From CALBZH01 sp964538515 (GTDB lineage Bacteria; Desulfobacterota; Syntrophobacteria; Syntrophobacterales; Syntrophobacteraceae), in the NCBI GenBank assembly GCA_964538515.1, contig CAZIEW010000027.1, positions 1-58,368 on the forward strand: a stretch of 58,368 bases of DNA, read 5' to 3'. A program made the position numbers and the translations under genes. The stretch's first letter is position 1. Each line of letters opens with the position of its first letter. Below the pieces are notes generated by a model. It had not been told where the DNA came from, searched no databases, and saw only the letters and a program-made list of their open reading frames with translations. Shown piece by piece: positions 8,934-20,229 of the stretch.

Positions 8934-10436
8934 TCAGCGTGCGCGCAGTCCGAGCTGGCGCGCGATGGCCAGTCCCGTGTATTCGATGAACCGATCCATT
9001 TCCCCGGGACCGAGCGTTGTGCCCTGGCAAGGCACCGGCACACCCTCGGGCGGGGAGATCAATGTCGGCATGTTCCGCAGCTCCGCTCGCGGCACCACTT
9101 CGAACTCCGGCTCAAAGGCGTCTGCGAAATACTTGTCCTGAAACACGGCGAATTTAAGCGCATGGGCCGTTGCGTCGAGTACCGCTGACCGATTGGGCTC
9201 GATTCGCCCTGTTCTCACTGCCTTCCGAATGCCGGCCAAACACTCCCCTCCCTGGGTGCAAGCGATATGGCCGTTGCGGTTGGCCGTGAGCATCGCGTCC
9301 ATGATTTCCTGCTCGGAGACTTCAACGGCCTGGAAGCCCTTGTCGCCCGCGATGCTGCGATACTGCTCGACCAGCGCCATCACGCGCGGCATGGACACGG
9401 GATTACCGATCATGGCGGCCTGGGCAACACTCGGCCTGACGGTCACCGGACGAAACTGCCGCTTGGATCGATCAGGCTCCAAATAGTAAAGATAGACGGG
9501 ATTGGCATGCTCCGACTGGACGCCGATCACCGTGGGCAGCTGGGTGATGATCTCGAGGTCGTAGAGCTTCAGGAATCCTTGAAGGACAGCGGTGATGTTC
9601 CCCGCGTTGCCGATGGGGACCACCACGACGAGACCGCCCACGTCATAGTCGAAGGTCTGGGCAATCTCGTAGCTATAGGATTCCTGTCCGAGAATCCGCC
9701 ACGCGTTCTTGGAATTCATGAGGGCCACCGCGTAGCGCTCAGAGAGGTGCTCCACCACCTTCATGCAGTCGTCGAACACGCCAGGAATCTCGATCACGTG
9801 GGCGCCGCTCCCCAAGGGCTGGCCCAATTGCTGGGGCGTCACTTTGCCATGGGGCAGCAGCACGGCGGACTTCACGCCTTGGACGAAGTAGGAAGCGTAC
9901 AGGGCCGCTGAAGCCGATGTATCGCCGGTTGAGGCGCAGATGGCGAGCACGTCCTCCAGCTTTTGAGAACGGATGATGTAGCGGAGGTAGCTGAACGCGC
10001 TGGCCATTCCCCGGTCTTTGAAAGAGGCGCTCGGATTCTGGCCGTCGTTTTTGAAATAGACGTCCATGCCAACCCAATCGTTCAGACGCGCGTTGGCCCC
10101 GATGGTCGGCGTATGTCCTTCGCCAAGGTAGACCACATCCTGCGTGGGAATGACCGCCCCAAGCAGCTCATAGTACCGATAGACTCCCTTGAGGGACGGC
10201 GCCGAGACCATGCTGCGATAGTCGAAGATCTTCCGCCACTGGGTACCGGGGACGGCTTTGAGCCGATCCCACTCCTGGTCGCGAATCCGAAGCACGCTTC
10301 CACACTGCGGGCAGGTGTACAAAAGGGATTCCACACCGAAAAGCGACCCGCACCCGAAGCACTCATAAACGTAGCTCCCGCTCGGCTCGGGCGCCATGTA
10401 GGCCTTGATGTCATCAGGAAATGCCTCAATCTTCAT
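8934..10436 (-). CDS. thrC: threonine synthase
   Basis: Converts O-phosphohomoserine to threonine with pyridoxal phosphate. The 500-residue product carries an N-terminal rubredoxin-like zinc ribbon (CFGC...CPQC, about residues 29-49) seen in the longer archaeal/deltaproteobacterial forms. The PLP lysine is in PSASFKDRGMA, with the CASTGDTSASAALYASYF substrate loop and a glycine-rich PIGNAGNITAVLQG phosphate clamp. The ATG at 10436 is favoured over a GTG 18 bases upstream because GGAGAGGAG sits 7 bases before it. The following gene is the gamma-carbonic-anhydrase-like protein. Confidence 0.94.
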   Translation of the reverse strand: MKIEAFPDDIKAYMAPEPSGSYVYECFGCGSLFGVESLLYTCPQCGSVLRIRDQEWDRLKAVPGTQWRKIFDYRSMVSAPSLKGVYRYYELLGAVIPTQDVVYLGEGHTPTIGANARLNDWVGMDVYFKNDGQNPSASFKDRGMASAFSYLRYIIRSQKLEDVLAICASTGDTSASAALYASYFVQGVKSAVLLPHGKVTPQQLGQPLGSGAHVIEIPGVFDDCMKVVEHLSERYAVALMNSKNAWRILGQESYSYEIAQTFDYDVGGLVVVVPIGNAGNITAVLQGFLKLYDLEIITQLPTVIGVQSEHANPVYLYYLEPDRSKRQFRPVTVRPSVAQAAMIGNPVSMPRVMALVEQYRSIAGDKGFQAVEVSEQEIMDAMLTANRNGHIACTQGGECLAGIRKAVRTGRIEPNRSAVLDATAHALKFAVFQDKYFADAFEPEFEVVPRAELRNMPTLISPPEGVPVPCQGTTLGPGEMDRFIEYTGLAIARQLGLRAR

Positions 10437-10770
10437 CAAACGACTCCTCTCCACAACCAGCTGTTCTCAATTAGGCTTTCTTCAACTACCTCATTCGCCT
10501 TCGATTGGCAATTGAAGAGCCCTTTTGGTCTCCGCTCTCCTCTGTTGCAAAAAAAACACACCGCATGGCTTTAATGTGTGCTTTCTGCCACGAGCAGCCT
10601 TTCACGGTTGGCATCCCCGGCGAAATATTCAGAAAAGCGAAAGGTTGGAGATCGTCGGCTGCTGCCGCACAGAGAAAGGATTTCCCCAGTCAGGGCCACA
10701 GCAGCAAGGCAAGCCATGAGAATGATGGCACAAGAGATGCTAAATACTGTCGGCCGAGGAGGAATGCAGC
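10437..10770. other. intergenic region between thrC and lpxC
   Basis: This 334-base divergent region has no credible coding frame. A possible lpxC promoter is TTGCAA at 10545 with TTTAAT at 10570, but the 19-base spacing is long. Nothing else stands out apart from GAGGAGGAA at the lpxC ribosome site. Confidence 0.4.
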
Positions 10771-11718
10771 TTGAATCATATTTTTACCCATCAGAATACG
10801 CTCTGCCGTGAAGTTCGGTGTGAAGGGGTAGCGCTCCACTCAGGGGCAAATGTTCGCATGGTCCTTAGGCCGGCACCCTGTGACCACGGGATTCGGTTCC
10901 GCCGGACGGACCTGAGCGGCCAACCCACCATCGCCGCCAGCTTCCATCACGTGGTGGACACGCGGCTGGCAACGAGTCTGGGCGCAGACGGGATCCTGAT
11001 CTCCACGGTGGAGCACTTGATGGCCGCTTTGGCAGGGCTACGCATCGACAACGCCCTCATCGAGCTCGACGGGCCGGAGATACCGATTCTGGACGGCAGT
11101 GCGGCTCCATTCTTGGATGTGCTGCGGGGCGCGGGGCAGCGCTCCCAAAGTGCACTTCGCAAGACGATCAAGGTGCAGCGTCCGATCCTGGTTCGAGAAG
11201 GCGACGCCTACATCAAGGCCTATCCCTCGGACCAGTTCCGGGTGCGCTACTCCATCGATTTTCCCCATCCCCTGGTCGGTAGGCAAGAGTACACTTTTTC
11301 GTTGACGGAGTCGACGTTTCACAGAGAGATCGCCAAAGCGAGAACGTTCGGGTTTTTGAAGGACGTCCAGCGGTTGCAGAGCATGGGGCTTGCTCGGGGT
11401 GGCTCGCTGGAAAACGCTTTGGTATTTGATGACTACAACGTTCTCAACCAGGATGGGTTTCGATTCGCCGACGAGTGTGTGCGCCACAAGATCCTGGACT
11501 TCCTGGGCGACCTGACCCTTGCCGGAATGCCCATCGCCGGCTATTTCGAAGTCCACAAGGCTGGGCATGCGCTGCACCATCAGTTTCTTAAAGAGCTGAA
11601 CAAGCGGCCGACCTGTTATAATGTGTACGCCGCCACTTCCATCCCCGTCCCGCTCTTCCCTGTGGCCGCCGTCCCCGCGTTCGTTGATCCCTACCAGGCC
11701 GTTGCAAAGCACATGTAG
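10771..11718 (+). CDS. lpxC: UDP-3-O-acyl-N-acetylglucosamine deacetylase
   Basis: Zinc deacetylase for the committed step of lipid A synthesis, showing the organism has an LPS outer membrane. At 315 residues it has the usual length. Zinc-site residues lie in STVEHLMAALAGL (His82, with Glu81) and CVRHKILDFLGDL (His and Asp), and the catalytic tail His in HKAGHALHHQFL is present. The only upstream start is TTG at 10771, preceded by a strong GAGGAGGAA; the first in-frame ATG, at residue 30, would remove the first conserved strand. The gene stands alone and is followed by a good terminator. Confidence 0.95.
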   Translation: MNHIFTHQNTLCREVRCEGVALHSGANVRMVLRPAPCDHGIRFRRTDLSGQPTIAASFHHVVDTRLATSLGADGILISTVEHLMAALAGLRIDNALIELDGPEIPILDGSAAPFLDVLRGAGQRSQSALRKTIKVQRPILVREGDAYIKAYPSDQFRVRYSIDFPHPLVGRQEYTFSLTESTFHREIAKARTFGFLKDVQRLQSMGLARGGSLENALVFDDYNVLNQDGFRFADECVRHKILDFLGDLTLAGMPIAGYFEVHKAGHALHHQFLKELNKRPTCYNVYAATSIPVPLFPVAAVPAFVDPYQAVAKHM

Positions 11719-11750
11719 TCCGTTTCGTTTCCGCGGTTTCTGGCAACTTG

Positions 11751-11777
11751 AGCTGCTCTCCGGAGCAGCTTTTTTTG
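11751..11777 (+). terminator. rho-independent terminator of lpxC
   Basis: A perfect 8-base stem AGCTGCTC / GAGCAGCT with a 4-base loop is followed by seven T residues. It lies 33 bases after the lpxC stop. Confidence 0.9.
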
Positions 11778-11852
11778 TCCGCGCTCCGAGCGCCCATTGG
11801 CCCGCCGTCTTGAAGTTTCGTGAACGCGGGCGGGAAAATGGAGAGGAGTGGC

Positions 11853-11880
11853 TTGCGGGCGGTGCTCTTCGTGATATATA
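11853..11880 (+). promoter_or_regulatory. candidate promoter of argS
   Basis: TTGCGG (11853-11858), a 16-base spacer and TATATA (11875-11880), located after the lpxC terminator and about 50 bases before the argS start. Confidence 0.55.
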
Positions 11881-11927
11881 AGCACGGCTGCACTGATCCC
11901 TACGCAAAAGGAGCCCGATAAAAGCCC

Positions 11928-13610
11928 ATGAAGCTCGTTAGAGACACCCTTATCGATATGCTGACTGCCGCCGTGTCGCCGCTTCTCGAAACGGAGGGCC
12001 TCCCGGTGTTGCCCCCGAGCTCCGTCGAGCTCGTCATCCCCAAGACCCCCGAGCATGGGGACTATGCCACCAATGTGGCCATGAGCCTTTCCCGTCAACT
12101 GAAGCGCAAGCCCAGGGACATCGCATCGGAAGTGGTCAAGCGGCTTCCAGTCCCGGATTCCGTTCTAGCCAAGGTCGACATCGCGGGACCTGGGTTCATC
12201 AATTTGTTTATTAAGCCCGAAGCCTGGCACGGCGTCCTGATGGAGATCAATCAGCGTCCCGACGACTTCGGGAGAAACACCACCGGGAACGGCAAGCGGG
12301 TGCAGGTGGAATTTGTGAGCGCGAACCCGACTGGCCCCCTGCACATCGGCCACGGTCGAGGCGCCGCGACCGGGGACGTCATGGCGAACATCCTGGAGGC
12401 GTGCGGCTTCGATGTCCAACGGGAATATTACATCAATGATGCCGGAAACCAGATGGACACCCTCGGGGCGAGCCTGTATTACCGGTATCAGGAGCTCCTC
12501 GGAGAGAAGATCGACTTTCCCGACAACCACTACCGTGGTGAGTACATGAAGGAACTGGCGGTCGCATTCCGCGATGAGGTGGGAGACCGGTACCACCGGA
12601 AGCCGCTCCCGGAAGTCCTGCCCGTGCTCACCAAGTTCGCTGCCGACAGCATCCTGGGCGGGATCCGCGACGACCTTGCCGTGTTCGGGGTTTCGTTCGA
12701 CGAGTGGTTCAGCGAGCGGTCCCTGCACGAGCAGGATGCCGTGACGACAACCATTGCAGCACTTCGGGCCGCCGGCCACATCTACGATTCGGAGGGAGCC
12801 ACCTGGTTTCGCAGCACAACCTTCGGAGATGAAAAAGACCGAGTGGTCATCCGGGCCAATGGCGTTTCGACCTATTTTGCGGCGGATTTGGCTTACCATA
12901 AGAACAAGTATGATCGAGGGTTCGACACGGTCATCGATATCTGGGGTGCCGATCATCACGGCTATGTGCCGCGCATGATGGCCGGCGTCGAAGCCCTGGG
13001 TCGCAAGCGAACGGATCTCCATGTGATTCTGATCCAGCTGGTGAACCTGCTTCGAGGCGGAAGGCCCGTTGCCATGTCGACTCGTGCGGGCGAATTCGTG
13101 ACGCTCCGCGAAGTGATCGACGAAGTCGGAAAAGACGCCGCCCGGTATATTTTCCTAACCCGCCGGTCTGACAGCCCCCTCGATTTTGACTTGGATGTGG
13201 CCAAGATGCAAAGCAACGAAAACCCGGTCTACTACGTCCAGTATGCTCACGCCCGGTTGAGCAGCGTGTTTGAAGTCGCGCAGGAGCGGGGCATTGTGTG
13301 CGATTGGCTGCAGGGCGGCGATGCGCCGGATCTGAGCTCGTTGCACGGCGCCCAGGAAATTGCGCTCATGCGCCTCCTCGGTGAATACCCGCAGCTTCTC
13401 ACCAACTGCGCCAGGAATTACGAGCCGCATCTGATTCCTTATTACCTGCACGAGCTTGTCTCTACTTTTCACAGCTATTACAATCAGAACCGCATCTTGG
13501 GTGAAGACGTGGACATTTCGCAAGCAAGACTGTATCTTGCGACGGCCGTCAGGAACGTCATCGGCAACGCCCTGGCCATCCTTGGAGTTCACGCGCCCGA
13601 AAAGATGTGA
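11928..13610 (+). CDS. argS: arginyl-tRNA synthetase
   Basis: Class I aminoacyl-tRNA synthetase of 560 residues that charges tRNA-Arg. The HIGH motif is in PTGPLHIGHGRGAATGD. As in many ArgRS enzymes the KMSKS loop is altered (PVAMSTRAGEFVTL). The N-terminal Add1-like domain and C-terminal anticodon-binding DALR region (YLHELVSTFHSYYNQNRIL) are intact. It starts a run of close plus-strand genes (argS, SPOR protein, uvrB, cyclo-ligase-like) and its stop overlaps an alternative GTG start of the next gene. Confidence 0.97.
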   Translation: MKLVRDTLIDMLTAAVSPLLETEGLPVLPPSSVELVIPKTPEHGDYATNVAMSLSRQLKRKPRDIASEVVKRLPVPDSVLAKVDIAGPGFINLFIKPEAWHGVLMEINQRPDDFGRNTTGNGKRVQVEFVSANPTGPLHIGHGRGAATGDVMANILEACGFDVQREYYINDAGNQMDTLGASLYYRYQELLGEKIDFPDNHYRGEYMKELAVAFRDEVGDRYHRKPLPEVLPVLTKFAADSILGGIRDDLAVFGVSFDEWFSERSLHEQDAVTTTIAALRAAGHIYDSEGATWFRSTTFGDEKDRVVIRANGVSTYFAADLAYHKNKYDRGFDTVIDIWGADHHGYVPRMMAGVEALGRKRTDLHVILIQLVNLLRGGRPVAMSTRAGEFVTLREVIDEVGKDAARYIFLTRRSDSPLDFDLDVAKMQSNENPVYYVQYAHARLSSVFEVAQERGIVCDWLQGGDAPDLSSLHGAQEIALMRLLGEYPQLLTNCARNYEPHLIPYYLHELVSTFHSYYNQNRILGEDVDISQARLYLATAVRNVIGNALAILGVHAPEKM

Positions 13611-13636
13611 GGGCAAGACAGGGAGCTCGGCGAGAC

Positions 13637-14383
13637 ATGGGCTCGACGAACAGAATCGGCAGCCAGTCCGAGCGCAGGGAGCCCGACAAGGGGCCCAGGC
13701 GCTACCAGTTTGAAATCACTGTCTCCCGCATGGTCTTCTACGGTTTCTGCCTGGTTGCGGCGCTGAGCTGGATGTTTGTATTCGGGGTGCTGGTTGGTCG
13801 CGGGATTCCGCTGGTCGATGTGAACAGCAAATCGCTCCAGGCGCAACTATTGCGTTTTCTCGGGCTCGGTCGAGAGATGGCACAGCCGGTTGAGCGTGCC
13901 GCGGACACGTGGGATCCCAATGCGGTTGCCAAGTCCTTGGAGTATTATGAAAACCTGACCCAGAAGAACGCCGCCGGCCCATCCAAGGGCGCTTCGGCTT
14001 CACAAGTCAGCCAGAAGGGCTCGACGAAAGAAACCGCCCCCCAGAAGCCCAAAGTCCTGCCTCTACCCCCACCGCAAGACGGTGAGAAGCCCGCCCAGAT
14101 CGTCACGAAGGAAGCTCCGGCGCTCGAGAGCAAGGGCGGGGGAGAGCACTTCACGCTTCTGGTCGTTTCTCTCAAGGACCAGGAGAACGCACAGCGCATG
14201 GTTGAGCAGCTAAGAACCAAAGGGTATACGCCGCGCATGGAGACCATCGACCTGAACACGGCCGGACGGTGGAATCGCGTTCTGGTCGGCTCTTTCAGGA
14301 GCCGTGAGGAGGCGCTGCGGTTCGCTGCGGAATTCAACCGGAAGGAGCACATGGAAGGCCTGGTGATTCGTGAGGCTCAGTAG
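13637..14383 (+). CDS. SPOR-domain membrane protein
   Basis: A single-pass inner-membrane protein with a short cytoplasmic head, one transmembrane helix (VFYGFCLVAALSWMFVFGVL, about residues 33-52), a Pro/Lys-rich periplasmic linker and a C-terminal SPOR domain (FTLLVVSLKDQENAQRMVEQ to the end). SPOR domains bind denuded septal glycan strands, so a cell-division or envelope role is likely. The ATG at 13637 gives 248 residues; a GTG at 13607 overlapping the argS stop would add ten. Placement after argS is common in deltaproteobacteria. Confidence 0.87.
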   Translation: MGSTNRIGSQSERREPDKGPRRYQFEITVSRMVFYGFCLVAALSWMFVFGVLVGRGIPLVDVNSKSLQAQLLRFLGLGREMAQPVERAADTWDPNAVAKSLEYYENLTQKNAAGPSKGASASQVSQKGSTKETAPQKPKVLPLPPPQDGEKPAQIVTKEAPALESKGGGEHFTLLVVSLKDQENAQRMVEQLRTKGYTPRMETIDLNTAGRWNRVLVGSFRSREEALRFAAEFNRKEHMEGLVIREAQ

Positions 14384-14458
14384 CGTTCGACGCGTGGGCT
14401 TCTCCACAGCCTCGCAAGTACCCAGAACCTCTACAATCCTCAATCAAGCGCTGCCCGC

Positions 14459-16458
<2,000 letters not shown>

Positions 16459-16462
<4 letters not shown>

Positions 16463-17199
16463 GGGCAACACCCTGGTGGAAGAATCGGATGGATGGGCAA
16501 TCACCGAAACAGATGCTGAGGAACCGATTGACTGCACGATCGGCGGAGGGAGAACGAAGGTCGACCGTGAGCGGCGCGGGGCAGATCGCCGAGCGGCTCA
16601 GAAAGCTCCCGTTCTATAAAGAGGCCCTTCACATGCTGTGCGCCCCGGTTTCAGGCCTCTTCCAGATTCGCCTGAATGGGCTCATGGACGGCAAAACGGT
16701 AACAATCCCGACGCAGGGATTGGGAAAGGGGTTTGTCATGCTGGACCCCAAAGCAATCCCTTCGACCCAGCGATTTCAGGCGGCCCGATTGCTGGGAAAC
16801 GTCCTCAAAGAGCGCCGCATCCCGTACGACCGCCCTCTGCCGCTCCCCATCGATCTCGCGGTCACCGACGCGCTCGCGGCCGATGGTGACGGCAATATTC
16901 TGGGAGACGGGGCGGGGCATTGGGATCTCCAAATCGCCATCCTGAATCATCTCGGGTGGTTGAGCCCGGAAGTGGTTTTGGTCGCGGTCGTAGCAGAAGA
17001 AGGCTTTCTTCCGACTGTTCCTGGAGAAGAAACGGATGTTCGCACACATTGGATTGTCACTCCCAACCGAGCCATTCGCACCTCGGCTTCCGGATTTCCC
17101 CAGGCGCAAGTCCGTTGGGATAAGCTCGCGCTTCGCAGCATCCGTAGGAATGCAGCTCTTTTCCACCTGCACCATTCTATTCGGAAAGGGATAGCTTGA
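16459..17199 (+). CDS. 5-formyltetrahydrofolate cyclo-ligase family protein
   Basis: The core (residues about 83-225) shows cyclo-ligase family blocks: TIPTQGLGKGFVMLDPKAIP, a DLAVTDALAADGDGNILGDG segment and GHWDLQIAILNHLGWL, ending in a P-G-E-E-T-D-V-R-T-H-W-I-V-T-P block. True 5-formyl-THF cyclo-ligases convert folinate to methenyl-THF. This 246-residue protein is closer to the MTHFSD-like group and its substrate is uncertain. The ATG overlaps the uvrB stop by four bases, implying translational coupling. The first 40 or so residues are basic and unlike the family, so an internal start is possible. Confidence 0.78.
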
Positions 17200-17322
17200 T
17201 TCCTCGTTCATGCTTGATACTTATAGTAAAATTTTCTTGATCTGGCTTGACTGAGTCTTTATTGTAAGCATCCAACTGCTTACGCAGGATCGATTCTTTT
17301 TTTGAGATAGGAACAGGCACCT

Positions 17323-18279
17323 ATGAAATTCCGCTCTTTCAATCTCGTTCTTTTGGCGTTGCTGACTCTCTTGGCCGCCGCAACCCATGTTTTTGCTGAA
17401 GATGAGGTTTTCACTGCCACCGTCACCCGGTACCCTTATCAGATTCCGAACACCACGGTTATCGGCTCACCGACCTGGATCAAAGTCAAGAAGGGGGACA
17501 CCCTTCTCGACATCGCCAGACGCAACGGCCTGGGGTGGAACTCCATCGAAGACGCTTATCCCAAGTTAGACGCCTGGGTGCCTCCGGTCGGCTTGAAGCT
17601 CTCGCTCCCCACGACATGGATCCTGCCCCCGAGTCAGCACTATCAGCTTGTGATCAACATCCCCGAGCTCAGGATCTACTTCTTCGAGAAAGGCACATCC
17701 CAAGTCCAAACCTATCCGATCGGGATCGGGGATGAAGGCTGGGAGAGTCCCCTCGGGACGTTCAGCATCGTGGAGAGACGGACGAACCCAACCTGGTACA
17801 TCCCGGCCTCCCTCCAGGAAAAGTACGGGATGGCCAGCATGCCTCCCGGCCCGGAGAATCCATTGGGCGAATTCATGCTGAAGTTCTCGGCAGGGGCCTA
17901 CGGGGTTCACGGGACGGCACAACCGTGGGGCGTGGGACGCCTGGTGAGTCACGGATGCATCCGATGCTACCCGGAGCACATCAAGCTCCTTTTCCCACAG
18001 GTCCCCATAGGGACCAAGCTGGAGATCATTTATGAGCCCCTAAAGATCGGTCAGCGGAACGGACATGTCTTCGTGGAAGCCCACTCGGACGTTTACCAGA
18101 AGATTCCCAATTATTCCCAATATGCAGAACAGAAACTGGCTCAATGCCCGTACGCGGACCGCGTTGATCGAAGACGGTTCACGATGGCCCTAAACCTACG
18201 CAGTGGAGTGCCCACCGACGTCACCAAAAGCTCTTACGGTGACACTTCCTTGAAAGTTGTTGATTTGACGCAGGAGTGA
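17323..18279 (+). CDS. LysM / L,D-transpeptidase (ErfK/YbiS/YcfS/YnhG family)
   Basis: A periplasmic enzyme of 318 residues that forms 3-3 peptidoglycan crosslinks or anchors lipoproteins. A signal peptide ends near residue 25 (THVFA / EDEV). A short LysM-like stretch (VKKGDTLLDIARRNGLGWNS) binds glycan. The YkuD domain follows from about residue 110 and carries the catalytic motif HGTAQPWGVGRLVSHGCIRC with the active Cys in SHGCIR. It may act with the alanine-rich lipoprotein encoded downstream; Lpp-like proteins are known YbiS/ErfK substrates in enterics, but the link here is inference. Confidence 0.93.
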   Translation: MKFRSFNLVLLALLTLLAAATHVFAEDEVFTATVTRYPYQIPNTTVIGSPTWIKVKKGDTLLDIARRNGLGWNSIEDAYPKLDAWVPPVGLKLSLPTTWILPPSQHYQLVINIPELRIYFFEKGTSQVQTYPIGIGDEGWESPLGTFSIVERRTNPTWYIPASLQEKYGMASMPPGPENPLGEFMLKFSAGAYGVHGTAQPWGVGRLVSHGCIRCYPEHIKLLFPQVPIGTKLEIIYEPLKIGQRNGHVFVEAHSDVYQKIPNYSQYAEQKLAQCPYADRVDRRRFTMALNLRSGVPTDVTKSSYGDTSLKVVDLTQE

Positions 18280-18397
18280 TGCTAAGGGAGACGTCTAAAG
18301 AAGCTTGAATTGATAAGGTTCCCCCAAAAAAATGTTCTTGATTTTGTAAATTTTCTAGAGTAGCGTTTTCGCACTAGCAGTCATAGGCTCGAATAAA

Positions 18398-18417
18398 CGC
18401 CGCTTGGCGCCTTTTTT
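18398..18417 (+). terminator. weak terminator after the L,D-transpeptidase gene
   Basis: CGCC-GCTT-GGCG hairpin followed by six T residues, about 120 bases after the stop codon. The stem is only four base pairs. Confidence 0.45.
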
Positions 18418-18482
18418 GAAGTTACCAGATGATGAAAGGAGGTGGGAAGAGGGCAATCGGAGGAGTTTCGTTTAAAGCGTGG

Positions 18483-18511
18483 TTGTTCGATAAGTAGTTG
18501 GAATTTATGTG
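18483..18511 (+). promoter_or_regulatory. possible promoter of the alanine-rich lipoprotein gene
   Basis: TTGTTC, 17 bases, TATGTG, ending about 30 bases before the ATG. The match is modest. Confidence 0.3.
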
Positions 18512-18541
18512 AAGATCGAAAGATTTTAAGGAGGAAAGAGA

Positions 18542-18799
18542 ATGAAGAGAATCATGGCGGTTATGATGATGGTAGCCCTGGCTTTCACGATGATCTCCGG
18601 TTGCGCATGCGGCGATGCCAAGAAGTGCACCGAGCTTTGCCAGGCAGCCCTGGACAAGGCCCAGCAGATTGAGCAGTCCTGCGCAGCCAGCGCCCGGGCA
18701 GCCGAAGCCTCCGCCCAAAGAGCAGAAGCAGCCGCTCGTAGAGCAGAAGCAGCCGCCGACAAGTGCGAGGCCGCTTTCAAGAAACACCTGAAGAAGTAA
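18542..18799 (+). CDS. small alanine-rich (Lpp-like) lipoprotein
   Basis: An 85-residue lipoprotein precursor. The signal peptide ends at a lipobox (MISGC, Cys21), followed by CGDAKKCTELCQ. A long helix then repeats the heptad-like unit AxxAExAAxRAEAAA, with Ala at nearly every a and d position, the pattern of an alanine zipper as in OprI/Lpp. It ends in KKHLKK, a basic tail as in Lpp, where the last Lys is joined to peptidoglycan. AAGGAGG precedes the start and a strong terminator follows. Unusually for Lpp it has several extra cysteines. Confidence 0.85.
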   Translation: MKRIMAVMMMVALAFTMISGCACGDAKKCTELCQAALDKAQQIEQSCAASARAAEASAQRAEAAARRAEAAADKCEAAFKKHLKK

Positions 18800-18820
18800 T
18801 CATACTTTTTCGTGTATATG

Positions 18821-18864
18821 AATCAAAAAGGCCGAGGGCGGTTGAGCCCTCGGCCTTTTTGATT
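18821..18864. terminator. bidirectional terminator (19-bp perfect inverted repeat)
   Basis: A perfect 19-base-pair stem (18821-18839 with 18846-18864, 6-base loop) has a GC core flanked by AAAAA and TTTTT, so it works on both strands. It ends both the lipoprotein gene and the convergent mla operon. Confidence 0.95.
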
Positions 18865-18903
18865 TCTGATCGATATTGCCTCACAAGATTTGTTGCGCCC
18901 CTG

Positions 18904-19383
18904 TTATTCCTTGCCCGTTTCGCTGTCTTTGTTCTTGCCCTTTTCCACACTGCCGAACACAAACTTTCCAAGCAGCGCTTCAATGTCCACAGGGGCCTGG
19001 GTGTCCATGATCTTACCGCCGGTCTTGAGGAGCTTGTCCGATGCACCAGGGGAGATCGAGATATATTTATCGCCGATGAGCCCTTGGGTGCGAATGCTGG
19101 CGCTGGCGTCCTCCTCCAACTGCACTTCCTTGTGAATGTTCATGGCGACGAGGGCCCGACCGTCTTTCAGTGAAATCCTTTCTACCGTCCCGATTTGAAC
19201 CCCGGCCATGGTGACGCTCGCCTGCTCCTTGAGCCCCCCTACCGTGGAGAACTCCGCGTAAACACGGTAGTTCCCGCTTCCAAACCATTGAACATCCCCC
19301 AGTTTAAGCGAGAGATACCCAAGGCATAGCAAGCCGATCAGCAAAAAGACACCAACCCCCAGTTCAAGCCCCTTCCGATCCAT
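18904..19383 (-). CDS. mlaD: MlaD-family (MCE domain) lipid-transport protein
   Basis: Periplasmic, membrane-anchored MCE-domain subunit of the MlaFEDB phospholipid transporter. One N-terminal helix (LGVGVFLLIGLLCLGYLSL) is followed by the MCE core (residues about 35-115, YRVYAEFSTVGGLKEQASVT and IGTVERISL). At 159 residues it is the short single-MCE form. The ATG at 19383 is preceded by GGGAG; a GTG nine bases upstream is less likely. It is the last gene of the operon before the bidirectional terminator. Confidence 0.93.
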   Translation of the reverse strand: MDRKGLELGVGVFLLIGLLCLGYLSLKLGDVQWFGSGNYRVYAEFSTVGGLKEQASVTMAGVQIGTVERISLKDGRALVAMNIHKEVQLEEDASASIRTQGLIGDKYISISPGASDKLLKTGGKIMDTQAPVDIEALLGKFVFGSVEKGKNKDSETGKE

Positions 19384-19398
19384 CGTGCCCACTCCCGG

Positions 19399-20184
19399 CT
19401 AAATCAACAGCGAGGTTACCAAGTAATCACTGACGAGAATACAGATTGAAGACGCCACGACCGCCTCTGTGGTCGCTTTGCTCACCTGCTCCGGTCCATA
19501 ATTGCCGTCATCGACGCCTGCATAATACCCCTTGTAGGTCGAGATCCAGATCATGATCACAGCAAAGCACAGGGACTTCACAATACCCATGTAGACATCG
19601 TCCCACACAACGCTCTTCTCCACACCGCTCCAGTAGACTCCGGAATTGACCCCCAGGAGCTCGACCCCCACCAAGTGCCCCCCGTAAATCCCGATGACAT
19701 CAAAGAAAGAATTGAGAAGTGGTATTGCAATGAGGCTCGCCAACAGCCTCGGTGTGATCAGATAAGCAAACGGATCAATGGCCATGCACTCCAGCGCGTC
19801 GATCTGCTCGTCGATCCGCATGATCCCAATTTCCGCGCAAATGGCCGAGCCTGCTCGCCCCGTCACCATGAGAGCCGACAGCACCGGCCCCAGCTCTCGA
19901 ATGATGCTCAAGGCGACCGCGGAGCCAAGCAATCCCTCGGAGCCGAACTTCGACAGAGTATGGTAGCCCTGGAGCCCCAGAACCATCCCCGTGAATGCTC
20001 CGGTGAACCCCACCACGAAAAGCGACTTGGTTCCGATGAACCAGACCTCTTTGACCACAAACCGAAACTTGCCGGGAGGTCGCAGCAATCCTTTGAGGAT
20101 GAGGCCAAAGAACACGCCAAGGCGGCCAAGCTTCTCAAGACTGTCCAAACCCCAGGCCCCGAGGGACTGGATGTACCGTGTCAC
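19399..20184 (-). CDS. mlaE: MlaE-family ABC transporter permease
   Basis: Integral inner-membrane permease of the Mla system, 261 residues. It carries the conserved MlaE core ELGPVLSALMVTGRAGSAIC and EIGIMRIDEQIDALECMAID with several hydrophobic helices before and after. It starts with GTG (GGGGAGG ten bases upstream). It lies between the ATPase and the MCE subunit, 45 and 15 bases away, in the order ATPase-permease-MCE. Confidence 0.95.
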   Translation of the reverse strand: MTRYIQSLGAWGLDSLEKLGRLGVFFGLILKGLLRPPGKFRFVVKEVWFIGTKSLFVVGFTGAFTGMVLGLQGYHTLSKFGSEGLLGSAVALSIIRELGPVLSALMVTGRAGSAICAEIGIMRIDEQIDALECMAIDPFAYLITPRLLASLIAIPLLNSFFDVIGIYGGHLVGVELLGVNSGVYWSGVEKSVVWDDVYMGIVKSLCFAVIMIWISTYKGYYAGVDDGNYGPEQVSKATTEAVVASSICILVSDYLVTSLLI

Positions 20185-20229
20185 GTCGATTACCCTCCCC
20201 TAAGCACAAGCATAGCGGTCTGCGGACCG

